From: Dipteris shenzhenensis | Lineage: Eukaryota; Polypodiophyta; Polypodiopsida; Gleicheniales | Length of the DNA stretch: 64,000 nt | Assembly: GCA_047967505.1 (NCBI GenBank) | Contig: CM106541.1 | Direction: 5' to 3' (one strand) | In this document: piece after piece, positions 19,763 to 29,834 of the stretch | Position numbering within the stretch: position 1 is the stretch's first letter | Layout: every line of letters starts with the position of its first letter | Translations under genes and position numbers: made by a program | The notes under the pieces: generated by a model | Told to the model about the DNA's origin: nothing | What the model saw: only the letters and a program-made list of their open reading frames with translations | Database searches by the model: none

Positions 19763-20486
19763 TGCCTGGATGTGGAATTAATAATGGCATTCCCTTTGCC
19801 ATATTGCTGAATTCAACATTCATTCTTACCAAGACAATAATCATATATAAATCTAGATGAATTCACGAACATGCCCAAAACTTATCCTTTAAAACCACAA
19901 TACGTAGTGCAATTTCAATCTCATGATAGTCGCTCACAAGGTTGAAAACCATAAACAATAATCATATATGTGAAATTAGATGTCACTGCTGCAAAGCTTC
20001 TGGATTTCGCATAAAAAATCAAGAAAAAAGTTAGAACCAGAATGTGATAGCTATTCCTATTTTAGATCCAAGTAATTGTTTTAAAAAACGCTTATAGATT
20101 TCACAAAGAAGAATAAAGATTTTGTTCCAAAAACAAAGCCGAAACAATCAGATACCATTCTATGATCCATAGAATTAACTCAGGCGCATGTGGCTCACCA
20201 CCATTGTTAATGGATTCAATGCTGACTTTCCCTGAGACATTGTTCATATTGCCCCTATATTGCAAACATCCATGTGTCTGCAAAGAACAATGTTTTTCAG
20301 CTTCGAGATGTTTTCAGTAGCACTTATGTTGTGTGGGACTACACTGGAAATTTTCAGGGTCAGCATTGATTTCATTTTCTCATCAGACAGCAGACAGGTT
20401 TTTGAATAGCTAAGTTAAAAAACCTCACAAATAAATATATTTTTATGCATACGTTTTTTCTGCTTATAGTTGTTGTTATGAAACAG
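19763..20486 (+). other. AT-rich intron-like DNA before the first recognised exon
   Basis: No open frame of note. It ends in a pyrimidine-rich stretch (TTTTTTCTGCTTATAG) and an AAACAG acceptor at 20486. Any earlier exons of the kelch gene were not recognised here. Confidence 0.5.
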
Positions 20487-20674
20487 GACAGATTTTGCAG
20501 TAAAGAAATCACAGATATTGGAAGAAAGGATAAGGAGACTGGAGATGGACTTAAGAGAATCAAGGAGATTGAAACTTGAAATTGACAATTTAGAATCATC
20601 ATTAAAGTGTGAAAAGTATGACATGATAAATTCTGTAGAACACATTGATGAAAACAGACCAGGTTTACTTGAGG
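20487..20674 (+). CDS. Kelch-gene exon a: coiled-coil segment
   Basis: An AG acceptor at 20486 follows a T-rich tract, and the donor is G|GTAATT at 20675. After one base the frame reads TDFAVKKSQILEERIRRLEM and continues with alternating Leu and charged residues (DLRESRRLKLEIDNLESSLK), a good heptad pattern. It ends ENRPGLLE plus one base. That base plus AT at the next acceptor gives a codon, so phase fits the exon at 39417. No transposon similarity was seen. Another acceptor 17 bases upstream is possible. Confidence 0.7.
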
Positions 20675-21009
20675 GTAATTTTCGTACGTTTTAGTAAATG
20701 TAAATAGGTGTGGATTATGTTCTTCAGTTGCGATTTCAATCCCAGCAGCTTTTTGTGACTATTATTCTTGAAGTTTCAGCATCCCATCCCCGGAGGGACG
20801 AGGAAGAGCACTTTATTTTAGCGTTAAAAAAAAAGGGGGGGAGAACATCTGATTGATATGACTCTGAGAGTTGTATGACCTTTGTTATTTAAGTGTAGAA
20901 ATTGAAAGGCGGATTTTTTTTCAGTGCAAAGTAGCATCTTTATGTGTGCACATACTCCAATTTGTCCTTTATGTATACTTTGAACAGCCACACATATATT
21001 AGAATTGCA
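20675..21009 (+). other. Intron start, no feature recognised
   Basis: AT-rich DNA after the donor site. An A9G7 run occurs at about 20825-20842. The left edge of the repeat family described at 21010 was not located and may lie here. Confidence 0.4.
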
Positions 21010-22253
21010 GACCTCTCTAGCCCGTATAGTAGCAACGTTCATCCTCTGTCCCTCAGCTCTCAACCAGAGCAATAGTTCACCTCTCCATCTGGACCCCATG
21101 TCCCACTCAAAGCCACTATCTTTGTCTCAGGATCTCCCAGCCCGTATAGTCACCAATCAAGCTGTCTCCTACTGTAGAGATCCCATAGCCTCAGAGCAAC
21201 AGCCCGTAACCCGTCACGTGATCATAGTCAGCACCGTGGCTTCTCCTGCTCATAGGGCACACAGAGCTCTTCCAAGGCTCGGAGCCCACACGTTAGCAAC
21301 TCCTCCACCGTCCAGGAGCTTCCAAAGCAATAGCCGACCCCCGATCAAGAAGCTCACAGCAAAGAGCCACGGCCGAAACTCGCGATCACCTTCTGCATGC
21401 TCACATGCCTCCTTGACCTAGGATCTCCCAGCCCATACAGTAGAGTCGCATCAAATTCTGAAGCTCCCAGAAGCAACAGCTGACTTCCTTTAGCCCGCGT
21501 GATTACTTGCCTGCCACAGCCTGTTCAAGCATCTTCCAACAAGAGCAATTGACCTTCGAGCCAAATCCCCGAGCCGCTCCCACAGTCAAGTCCCCAAGCT
21601 CTTCACCAAACCACAGTCCCTCTCTCCAGCCCGCATCATAGCGCCCACGTAGATGCCAACTTGTCATCTAGAAGTACCCCCTTCCATCACGTAGCCACAT
21701 GCATGCATGCTTTTCTTGATTCCAGCCACGTCATTCTTGATTAGCCACCTCATGTTTTTACCACTCTCAAAGTTTTTCCCCAAAACTTAGACCAAGGCTT
21801 TAATGCCCAAACCATAGACTTAGTGCACACAAATGCATGCCACTAACACTTAGTGATTAGTTCCTCACAGACTAGCCACATATGATGAACCCAAACCTGA
21901 CACACGGAAAATACACAAGACACCCACAACAAAAAATACTCATGCCCTCATACACATATGACTTGGGACAACCATGAAAGATGTATGTCATTCCACAACA
22001 AACACACCGTCACATTGGATACCATGCTTTGGAGTGTCTGGTGCACCCACACTGCACATCATCATTTCCCACTGAGGCCTTGCAAACATCCATTCATAAA
22101 CTCAAAGAGTTTTTTTTACATCAGAGAAGATCCTTCAGATAGAAGAAGGGTGCTCACAAAGCCCAAGATCAAAACTATCTGACTATGTGCAAGGCTAAGT
22201 GCCTACCGACAAGCATGCAACAAGTGAAAAACCTATTTACAATTTTATCCACA
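21010..22253 (+). repeat. Repeat family X, + copy (probably truncated)
   Basis: Similar, in inverse orientation, to 30950-31400 and parts up to 32050. Shared points are the phrase CACGTAGCCAC with ATGCATGCATGC (21690-21720 here), GGACAACCATGAAAG (21965) and the end TTTTATCCACAC (22243-22253). AGCCCGTATAGT occurs twice and a near match once (21018, 21138, 21430). Non-coding. It ends inside the 5' LTR of gypsy H. Confidence 0.7.
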
Positions 22254-22449
22254 CAACGTGCTGCCTACACTCTCTTCCCCAATCGCTCTCTATCTTTCTC
22301 TTCCCCTCACCCTCACCCTCTTCTCTCTCTTCCTCTCCCTCTATCCCTTCCTCTCCTATCTCTCTCTTCTCCTTCCTGTCCCCTATCCTCTTTTCCTTTT
22401 CTGCCATCTTTGGCCCTTCACCAAATTTGTCCCCCTTCCTTTCATTGCA
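22254..22449 (+). repeat. 5' LTR remnant of gypsy H
   Basis: Very pyrimidine-rich. Similar to 39105-39253 (GTGCTGCCTACACTCTC through CACCAAATTTGTCCCCCTT to TTTCATTGCA). It ends in CA at 22449, next to the primer site. Its U3 part with the TATA box is missing because repeat X lies there. Leu/Ser/Pro-rich open frames over it are compositional. Confidence 0.75.
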
Positions 22450-22450
22450 T

Positions 22451-22462
22451 TGGTATCAGAGC
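22451..22462 (+). other. Primer-binding site of gypsy H
   Basis: TGGTATCAGAGC, complementary to the 3' end of initiator Met tRNA, one base after the LTR end. Confidence 0.85.
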
Positions 22463-22590
22463 TCCTTCTTGGGCCTCTCTACCTCAACACTCAGCTTGGA
22501 GGAGGCATCCGCTCCAATGACCAACGCCACAACAGGCAAGCAACTAACGCAAGCTTCAACTGCAAAAATTAGAGCCAGAAACCAACGGAT
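22463..22590 (+). pseudogene. Gypsy H gag start, broken by the copia insertion
   Basis: A start at 22517 gives MTNATTGKQLTQASTAKI, then RARNQRI. The copia LTR interrupts it at 22591, and the sequence resumes after 27712. Confidence 0.6.
22586..22590 (+). other. Left target site duplication of copia A
   Basis: CGGAT, repeated exactly at 27708-27712 on the other side of the element. Confidence 0.95.
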
Positions 22591-22823
22591 TGTTGGGGTA
22601 AAGGCACTATGGCCACCCAAGTACAGTTAGTACACTTAAGTACATTTAGTACTTTTATTTGTTAAGTACACTAAGTACACCGTACTTAGTGTTGTAACCT
22701 TTTCCTTTCATATAAAAGGTTGACTGTGTGCTAGGGGAGGTACACACATATGTTTTATCCCCACACTCTTGTGTTTATCTTGGTTGTGTGTGTCGGTGTG
22801 CTCCTTCTCTCTCCCCTTCCACA
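22591..22823 (+). repeat. 5' LTR of copia A
   Basis: It begins TGTTGGGG and ends CCACA. Six AGTAC cores lie at 22620-22690, many in TTAGTAC/TAAGTAC form, some inverted; then a TATA box (TATAAAAGG, 22711-22719) and a T/C-rich leader. Confidence 0.97.
22711..22719 (+). promoter_or_regulatory. TATA box of copia A LTR
   Basis: TATAAAAGG, directly after the AGTAC-rich upstream part of the LTR and repeated in the 3' LTR. Confidence 0.75.
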
Positions 22824-22825
22824 AC

Positions 22826-22838
22826 TGGTATCAGAGCC
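22826..22838 (+). other. Primer-binding site of copia A
   Basis: TGGTATCAGAGCC, complementary to initiator Met tRNA, two bases after the LTR end. Confidence 0.9.
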
Positions 22839-24101
22839 ACTCTCCCTATCCTCGCCTATTCTGCAGCTGCCTATTCTTGTGGGTGCCCAAACGTGGGTCT
22901 TACCAGCAGCCAGCAGCCAGCGCCGTCAGCAGCGCCAGCAGCTGCTAGCGCTGCCAGCGCTATCAGCCGTCGAGGTTATTCGTCGCCAGCAGCCAAGGCC
23001 ACCGGCGACGCCAACAGCCAAGGCCACGAGCGACGCCAGCGGCCAAGGCCACTAGCGGCGCCAGCAGCCAAAGCCACCGGCGACGCTAGTAGCCAAGCTG
23101 CTAGGCGCCAGCAGCGGTGCTACCAGCGCCACAGGCGCCAGCAGCTCCGCCATCAGCGTCTCCACCGCAATCTTGTTACGGGCGCCAGTATCGCTTCTTT
23201 CCCCGCCTCCCGCCAAGCGTCCTTGCCCTGATTTCGGGACAAACTGTTGATTAAATGCCTTTGGTATTCCTTAAAATCTTTGGAGAGCTTTGGCTTACAA
23301 AATGATGCAGACTACACTCCCGTGAGTACCTAGTCAGTGTTGAGAATTTCAAGTCACAAGGTACAGAATCAAGGGGCTTTTGTAGCCACAGCCAAGCATT
23401 GGCTTATACACGCACTTGTTTGCGTATATCCTCCTGATTGGAGTTGATTTGTGCAAGGATTTGATGCATTTTATGACTTACGCGACAGTGGCAGATGCAT
23501 ATGAATTGGGGCTATTGACATTGTTATGCATATCAGTGTTGGGGGAAACACCTAGATGCTTTATGTGATCAGTGGAGCTTTGGGAAAGCGGTGTATGCAC
23601 TAAAATTTTTCAAAAATTGGCTTCCAGTCAAGGGGCTTTTGCCTCATTCAAGTTCTAAACTGTGTAACACAGTTATAGAGGCAAGAGAAAGTCTGATTCT
23701 GACAGTTTTGGACAGTTATACAGTCAATTTCTGTTGCTGTACTAGAAAGTACAGTCAGGTACTGTCCGGAGTCAACTTTTGGACTGTAAACAGTCACTTT
23801 ACTGAAGTTTAAAGTGCATAAAAATAGTGTTGTTTTCACTGTTACAGCAGGGACATACATTGTGTCAAATAAAGGTACTGCTGTACTGTACTACAGAGCA
23901 TCAATTAATGCATTAAGTATTGCTTTTCTGGATCTGCAGCAGGCAGGAAACAGACAGTATTTACTGTTAAGTGGGAGAAAGTTGCAGGTCCTGTGTTCCA
24001 TTGCAGGAATTAACTTTTGAGCACAACTACAAGTGCATTTGTGCACTTAGTTTGCAGGGAGTCAGGCACCCAAGTGTGGGTTATATTTCTTGCTGATTGT
24101 A
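22839..24101 (+). other. Long untranslated leader of copia A
   Basis: 1.26 kb between primer site and gag. 22900-23160 is a CAG/GCC-rich low-complexity block that gives Ala/Ser-rich open frames. The rest has short open frames only. The leader is unusually long for copia, where gag commonly starts within a few hundred bases. Confidence 0.6.
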
Positions 24102-25757
24102 ATGGCTTCATCCTCGGAATCTTCTCTTCTCAATATTAAAAAGTTGCAGGGTGCTGCTAACTACCCAATGTGGAAAAAGATGGTCCTGAATGTGCTAATT
24201 GTCAGGCAGTTTCATGCTCCTATTATACACAAAGGTGTGAAGCCCATTGGCACATCTGATGATGCTTGGGCACTAGCTGATCTATCAGCAAAGTCCATAA
24301 TTGAATTGTCACTCCATGAGAGTGTTGTTTGGAATGTGGATGGTGAAAAAACAGCCTGGGGTGTGTGGAAAAAGCTACAGGACACATATGAGCAGCAAAG
24401 TGTAGCCACAAAGATATATTGGTTGCGCAAGTTCTTCAATGTGAAGATGAAGGAAGGGACCTCCATGGATGCACATCTCAATGAGTTTAATTCAATTGTC
24501 ACTCAACTTGCAAATCAAAAATATGTGGTGGATGAGGAAACCAAGGGTATGGCACTCTTGATCTCTCTTCCTGAAAGTTGGGATACATTCACCACAGCTG
24601 TAACAAATGCAAACACTTTCATAAGTTTTTCAAATATCACAGGGCTGATTTTGCAAGAAGAGCAGAAGCTGAAAGCTCAAGATGCAATAAAGCCTAACAA
24701 TGCCTTAAATGCGAGGGGGAGAAGTCAGCAAAGAGGCAAATCTCAGGAAAGGGGAAAAGGGAGGAGCAAGTCCCGCTCCAACAAAGATGTTGAGTGCTAC
24801 TACTGTGGCAAAAAGGGACATACCAAAAAGCAGTGCTTTAAACTGAAAAATGATAAGAGAGACAAAGCCAAAAACACTGATGCGTCAGATGCAAAAGCAA
24901 TTGTACCAGTAAGCAATGGCAAGAGCAGTGTGAAGATTGAAGAGCTTCATTCTACACACGGTTATGACAGTGAGGGAGAGGTTCTATTTCTCTCTACTTT
25001 GGATGCTCATTCTCTCCATGCAGGAGATTTTGCAGACATGCACTCTTGGATCATTGACTCAGGTGCCTCATTCCATGTTACACCTTACAAAGAATTGTTT
25101 GTAAGATATGCAGCAGGCAGTAATGGAGTCGCTTTTCTAGGGGATAATCATGCATGCAGTATTGTTGGTGTTGGAGATGTCAGGCTTGTATTTGTTGATG
25201 GTACTCAGCTTATGCTTCACAATGTCAGGCATGTACCCGAAGTCAAGAAAAATCTGATTTCTACTGGCATGTTGGATGACGAAGGTTTTGTGACCAGCTT
25301 TGGTCATGGTTTCTGGAAGGTCACCAAAGGTGCCCTGGTTGTTGCCAGAGGCTCTAAGGTTGACACAATGTATACTCTCCATGCTAAAGTATGTAATCAT
25401 GCTGATATTCATGCCACCGAGCTGCCGAATATTTCTATGTGGCATAGCCGGATGGGACATATGAACATAAGTGGAATGGAGCAATTGGCTCGCCTTGGCT
25501 ACTTACCGTCTCTTAAATTTTCTGATTTAAAGTTTTGTGAGCACTGCATATGTGGTAGACAGTTACAGTGTCCTCATAAAAGGAGTTTAGGACATAAAGA
25601 TGCTCAACTTGAGCTTGTGCATACAGACGTGTGTGAGATGCCTAGTCCTTCACTTGGAGGTGCACGGTACTTTGTCACATTTCCCCGCAGTGGCGGAAGA
25701 TGTACTATGGGACATGCCACCTTTGGAAGACCTCCCAGGCATAATTCTGCAGCCTGA
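24102..25757 (+). CDS. Copia A Gag, protease and integrase N-terminus
   Basis: I chose MASSSESSLLNIKKL as start; an upstream Met at 24090 is in frame. Gag follows the copia pattern (GAANYPMWKKMV, MDAHLNEFNSIV) and ends with the zinc knuckle CYYCGKKGHTKKQC (about 24790-24835). The protease active site is WIIDSGASFHVTP. The GAG-pre-integrase block (MWHSRMGHMNISGMEQL) and the zinc-binding CEHCICGRQ lead to HTDVCEMPSPSLGGARYFVTF. There the normal integrase core should start (IDDFSR...), but the sequence changes abruptly and runs out of frame to a stop at 25757. Confidence 0.95.
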   Translation: MASSSESSLLNIKKLQGAANYPMWKKMVLNVLIVRQFHAPIIHKGVKPIGTSDDAWALADLSAKSIIELSLHESVVWNVDGEKTAWGVWKKLQDTYEQQSVATKIYWLRKFFNVKMKEGTSMDAHLNEFNSIVTQLANQKYVVDEETKGMALLISLPESWDTFTTAVTNANTFISFSNITGLILQEEQKLKAQDAIKPNNALNARGRSQQRGKSQERGKGRSKSRSNKDVECYYCGKKGHTKKQCFKLKNDKRDKAKNTDASDAKAIVPVSNGKSSVKIEELHSTHGYDSEGEVLFLSTLDAHSLHAGDFADMHSWIIDSGASFHVTPYKELFVRYAAGSNGVAFLGDNHACSIVGVGDVRLVFVDGTQLMLHNVRHVPEVKKNLISTGMLDDEGFVTSFGHGFWKVTKGALVVARGSKVDTMYTLHAKVCNHADIHATELPNISMWHSRMGHMNISGMEQLARLGYLPSLKFSDLKFCEHCICGRQLQCPHKRSLGHKDAQLELVHTDVCEMPSPSLGGARYFVTFPRSGGRCTMGHATFGRPPRHNSAA

Positions 25758-26038
25758 TCTACTGGAACAGCCACCTGTTTTAGGTGAGCAGCAAGTTGGA
25801 CAGCAAGACCAATGGGTCCACTCGACAAATGAAACCGCCAGACAAATTTGTTCCAGGAGCAGATTTTATTATGCTTACAGATTGTGGAGAATCTTCCTGT
25901 TACAAGGAAGCCGTGCAAATGCATGATAAAAGGCTATGGGAACTAGCCATGAAGTCTGAAATGGACAGTCTCCATAAAAATGGTACTTGGGAATTGGTGC
26001 AGTTGCCTAAGTGCATGAAATTATAGCCATGCAAGTGG
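25684..26038 (+). pseudogene. Copia A integrase-RT linker, frameshifted
   Basis: After the deletion point a different frame gives an acidic Pro/Leu/Gln linker (IILQPDLLEQPPVLGEQQ). From about 25800 another frame gives STRQMKPPDKFVPGADFIML and WELAMKSEMDSLHKNGTWEL, the start of copia RT. A TAG at 26024-26026 precedes PCKWVYRLKV. Two frame changes and one stop therefore separate Gag-protease from RT. Confidence 0.85.
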
Positions 26039-27427
26039 GTGTATAGATTGAAAGTCACACTTGGAGCTAAGCCAAGGTATAAAGCCAGGTTGGTTGCCAA
26101 GGGCTTTAAGCAGGAGTATGGTGTCGATTTTGATGAGATCTTTTCTCCAGTGGTTAAGATGACCACACTCAGGATTGTACTTGCTTTCTTTGCATGTGAG
26201 AATTTGGAATTATGCCAAATGGATGTGAAGATAGCCTTTCTTCACGATGATCTTCATGAGGAGATCTACATGCAGCAGCCAGAAGGATTTGCAGTCAAGG
26301 GCAAGGAGTCACTTGTATGCAAGCTTAAAAAAAGCCTTTACGGGCTGAAACAGGCACCAAGGGAATGGTATAAGAAATTTGATACCTTCATGAAGTCCCA
26401 AGGTTTCAGGAGAAGTGATGACGATCACTGCTTATATACCAAAAGGGCTGCAAATGGCAGCTTAATCATTCTCATTTTATATGTGGATGACATGCTTATT
26501 GCTGGTAAAGCTCGTAAGGAGCTTGATGACCTTAAGAAAAGATTGCATGAGGCCTTTGATATGAAGGACCTTGGTGATGCAAATCACATACTGGGAATGC
26601 GGATACGGAGAGACAAGGGACAACATTTGTTGTATTTGTCTCAGACCGAATATATTGGCAAAGTATTGCACAGGTTTCATATGGAGGGGGGGAAGACCCT
26701 TAGTTCTCCATTGCCTCCATATGTGAAACTCAGTGCAATGGACAGCCCACACTCAGATGCTGATAGGGCTGAAATGGCCAAGATTCCGTATGCTTCAGCT
26801 TGTGGCAGTCTCATGTATGCCATGGTTGCTACCAGACCTGATATTGCGTTTGCAGTGGGAGTGGTTAGCAGGTATATGGCAAATCCAGGCAAGAAGCATT
26901 GGAATGCAGTGAAAGGTATCATGAGATACCTGAAGGGCACACAGGAGTTGTGCATATGCTTTGGCAAGCGAGATGCAAAGGTGCATGGTTATGTGGATTC
27001 AGATTTTGCTGGTCATCCCGATAACCGGAAGTCTACTACCGGTTATGTTTATACATTCACTGGAGGTGCAGTGTCATGGATGTCAAGGATGCAGCAGTGC
27101 ATAGCCTTGTCTACCACGGAAGCTGAATATATTGCAGCCACAGAGGCGTTATGGTTATCTCGGCTAGTGGGAGACTTGGGCATTACAGGTGATATTCCAT
27201 TGTTGCATTGTGACAGTCAGAGTGCTATTCAGTTGGCACACAATCCTGTCTTTAATGCAAAGACAAAGCACATTGATGTGAAGTATCACTTCATCAGGGA
27301 GGTAATAGATGATAAGCTGATTCAGCTTGTCAAGATTCACACAGATGATAATCCAGCAGATCTGTTGACAAAAGGCTTGCCTGCAGAGCGGTTTGCACAT
27401 TGCCGACAGTTGATGGGTATAGGTTGA
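26039..27427 (+). CDS. Copia A reverse transcriptase and RNase H
   Basis: 462 codons in the same frame as the RT start upstream of the TAG at 26024; the true domain begins there. RT motifs: RYKARLVAKGFKQ, FSPVVKMTTLRIVLA, LCQMDVKIAFLHDDL, the KSLYGLKQAPREW block and catalytic ILYVDDMLIAGK. RNase H motifs: HGYVDSDFAGHPDNRKSTTG, LSTTEAEYIA and HIDVKYHFIRE. It ends at a stop 37 bp before the polypurine tract. All catalytic residues look intact. Confidence 0.96.
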   Translation: MYRLKVTLGAKPRYKARLVAKGFKQEYGVDFDEIFSPVVKMTTLRIVLAFFACENLELCQMDVKIAFLHDDLHEEIYMQQPEGFAVKGKESLVCKLKKSLYGLKQAPREWYKKFDTFMKSQGFRRSDDDHCLYTKRAANGSLIILILYVDDMLIAGKARKELDDLKKRLHEAFDMKDLGDANHILGMRIRRDKGQHLLYLSQTEYIGKVLHRFHMEGGKTLSSPLPPYVKLSAMDSPHSDADRAEMAKIPYASACGSLMYAMVATRPDIAFAVGVVSRYMANPGKKHWNAVKGIMRYLKGTQELCICFGKRDAKVHGYVDSDFAGHPDNRKSTTGYVYTFTGGAVSWMSRMQQCIALSTTEAEYIAATEALWLSRLVGDLGITGDIPLLHCDSQSAIQLAHNPVFNAKTKHIDVKYHFIREVIDDKLIQLVKIHTDDNPADLLTKGLPAERFAHCRQLMGIG

Positions 27428-27463
27428 GCCTCATTTATTTTTACTTGAGGGCATATTGCCTTT

Positions 27464-27474
27464 AAGTGGGAGGT
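27464..27474 (+). other. Polypurine tract of copia A
   Basis: AAGTGGGAGGT immediately before the 3' LTR, the normal site for plus-strand priming. Confidence 0.85.
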
Positions 27475-27707
27475 TGTTGGGGTAAAGGCACTATGGCCAC
27501 CCAAGTACAGTTAGTACACTTAAGTACATTTAGTACTTTTATTTGTTAAGTACACTAAGTACACCGTACTTAGTGTTGTAACCTTATCCTTTCATATAAA
27601 AGGTTGACTGTGTGCTAGGGGAGGTACACACATATGTTTTATCCCCACACTCTTGTGTTTATCCTGGTTGTGTGTGTCGGTGTGCTCCTTCTCTCTCCCC
27701 TTCCACA
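27475..27707 (+). repeat. 3' LTR of copia A
   Basis: 233 bp, identical to the 5' LTR except at two positions, followed by the right TSD copy CGGAT (27708-27712). Confidence 0.97.
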
Positions 27708-27712
27708 CGGAT

Positions 27713-28757
27713 GGCAGAGTCCCTTCACGTAATAGTGCCATATCCGTCAACTTGGACGTTCTCTTCCAGTAACTTATTGACGTGCATGGCACTTGACTCC
27801 AAAAGCTCTCAATTGACCTTTGAAACATAGTGGACGTCACGCCACCATCTACAGCAGTGGCCTTCAATTGCGTGGCGACCTCTAGTGCATGTGCAGCTAC
27901 ACCAAGATCATGGGCTCCAACGGCGAGGCAAGACTAGCGACGCCCATCCAATGCCCAAATTAATCCCTGCGTCTCTTGTATTCCTCTGCCCCCGTTGAAG
28001 GAAGAACAAAAGCCATCAGCTGTGGCCATCGCTCCCTGCCAGTCCCGTCTACACACCCACACTCGATCAGTCGTCAATCCCCCCTGCCAGTCCTCTTCAT
28101 CGATTGTCTTCTCGAGCTTCGTCATCGGACTTTTTAGTGGTTCAACACACTATATCAGGTACTCATTACAGCAATGTTTTGTTGTCTACTTCTTTGAGTC
28201 CATTTCATTTACTTGCGTGCATTCGAGCTTCTCTCTCTCAGACATCCACTATGCCACTCTAGTGTGCCCCTTGGGATACCTTGCATGATAGTGATCAGGG
28301 TGCTCAACATGAGCTATTGCCTTCCACAGTGGGTGCATCCACTGGTGGTACAGAGATCCCTACAACTCAGCTTCTCTCTCCTGCGTCTCCAGAAGCACAA
28401 ACAGTTTCTTGATACCCTTGCTTCTATGCTCCAGGGTGCTTCCCGCCAGAAGATACAGGACTTCGGCCAGTAGCTTACCACGGCCATGGCTATGTAGGAT
28501 ATGGCTTGCCCAGATGGGACAGTTGCTCGATCATTAGATTGGCCAGGCTATGTAGGACAAGGGCAAGCAGCCCGTACCCCAGCAAGGGGATCACTCAGAC
28601 AGTTAGGTTGTTTTTTCTGCTGCACGCAGGTTTTTATGGGAGATGCTCGTCGTTCCTATGAGCGTCAGTCTTTTGGACCGTTGCATGTACCCCAGCATGG
28701 GGATTATTTGGAATGAGATGATGCATTTTCGCGCCGCAAAGCACTTTCTTGCAAGAT
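27713..28757 (+). pseudogene. Gypsy H gag, second piece (decayed)
   Basis: Resumes gypsy H after copia A. No continuous frame; short pieces such as QKHKQFLDTLASMLQGAS and a Gly/Arg/Pro-rich stretch around 28500-28715 fit a Gag N-terminal region. Stops and frame changes are frequent. It is interrupted again at 28763 by element L. Confidence 0.5.
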
Positions 28758-28762
28758 GTCAG
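28758..28762 (+). other. Left target site duplication of element L
   Basis: GTCAG, matched exactly at 34271-34275. Confidence 0.9.
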
Positions 28763-29834
28763 TGTTAGAAATGGACCAATAGAGGGTACGCACAGCGGAA
28801 GAGTGATATAATAGCCCAAGAACTCACACAGGGTGTGTGGGGAGTGGAATCACAAACTTCTTAAACTTATGTGCATCGCATAGATGTGTAGACTCATCGA
28901 TAGACAATAATGCAGCTAGATATAGAAACCACCAAAACAATATATTTCCGTCCAAAGCTATGGACACAATACAAAAGAGATAGATCCAAAGTCCCACCAG
29001 AGCGTGGTCCTTTGATCTTACCACAAGGTACTCCTACCATCTGCCCGATATCTCTGGACTTCAGCCCGCATGCTCCACCTCGAGCGTATGTAGACTCTCC
29101 GTCCAGATCACAACACCTTGCTGCCCTAGAAGAGAGCCCAGGTCCAGCCACTAGGGAGCTCTGTCTGCAGCATACCTTCAACTCTCCTTTACCCCCAATG
29201 TGAGGCCCAAGTGAGTGGCTTATGGATGCTCTTGTATGCTCCTGCTTTTGCTGAGCTGTTGGATGCAAAATGAGGCCCGGGGCCTCTCCTTTTATAGGTC
29301 TCCTTTTATAGGGCACAAGGCCCCTTCAAACTGACCGACCAGCCAGCCCTAAATGAGCCGACTAGCCTGGTTGGTTGTTGGCCGACTTGGTTGAGTGGCC
29401 TAATGGACTTGGTTGGCTCCGCCCAACCAGTCCTATATAAGGGCAAGGGATAAGCCCCCCCCTTGCTCCTTTCTTGTGTTGCTGTCAGCTGCTCCTCCAC
29501 ATCCTCCATCCAGGCGCCTCCCTACACCAATAGTTCCGCCTTGATTGCGCCTCTGCTAGGCCCTTCTCCAGTGCCTTACAGATCCTTACAGTCCATGTGT
29601 CAGCCCGTACCGCAGCCGTACTATTCTGGGTCCCTTGTGCTGGCTATCGCTTCACCTTTTGCTGCTGCGAATCCATCCCAGCTCGAGGTACCTTCCATGT
29701 TGCTTGATGTGAGGGGCTGCCCATGTGGCATCCCCCTCTCTTCCTTTTCTCTTGGGCACATCTTGCCCTAGGTCTCCCTCCCCCATGTTCTCCTCATATG
29801 GGGGCTTACAGATGGGGAGGTGACCTTTCCAACA
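28763..29834 (-). repeat. LTR of element L, low-coordinate copy (3' LTR)
   Basis: Contains a block around 29020-29080 that the other copy lacks, and a palindrome-like TATA sequence (CTATATAAG on +, CTTATATAG on -) near 29433. The family recurs at 42188-43103 and 55836-56400. Confidence 0.9.

Larger units (their letters stand above)
22591..27707 (+). mobile_element. Ty1/copia element A, complete LTRs, integrase core deleted
   Basis: Two 233 bp LTRs (22591-22823, 27475-27707) differ at two positions by my count (22702 T/A, 22780 T/C). A Met-i primer site (22826-22838), a polypurine tract (AAGTGGGAGGT, 27464-27474) and the 5 bp TSD CGGAT are all present. The internal region encodes Gag, protease, the start of integrase, RT and RNase H, but the catalytic integrase core is missing. 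It sits in gypsy H gag within a kelch-gene intron. Confidence 0.97.

Noticed and set aside
22185-22630. Three overlapping Leu/Ser/Pro-rich + strand open frames
   Set aside because: They lie over a pyrimidine-rich LTR in all three frames, with no domain; the match to the LTR at 39105-39253 explains the DNA.
22728-23231. 167-codon Ala/Ser-rich open frame
   Set aside because: It overlaps the copia LTR, primer site and a CAG/GCC low-complexity leader; the codon pattern is compositional.
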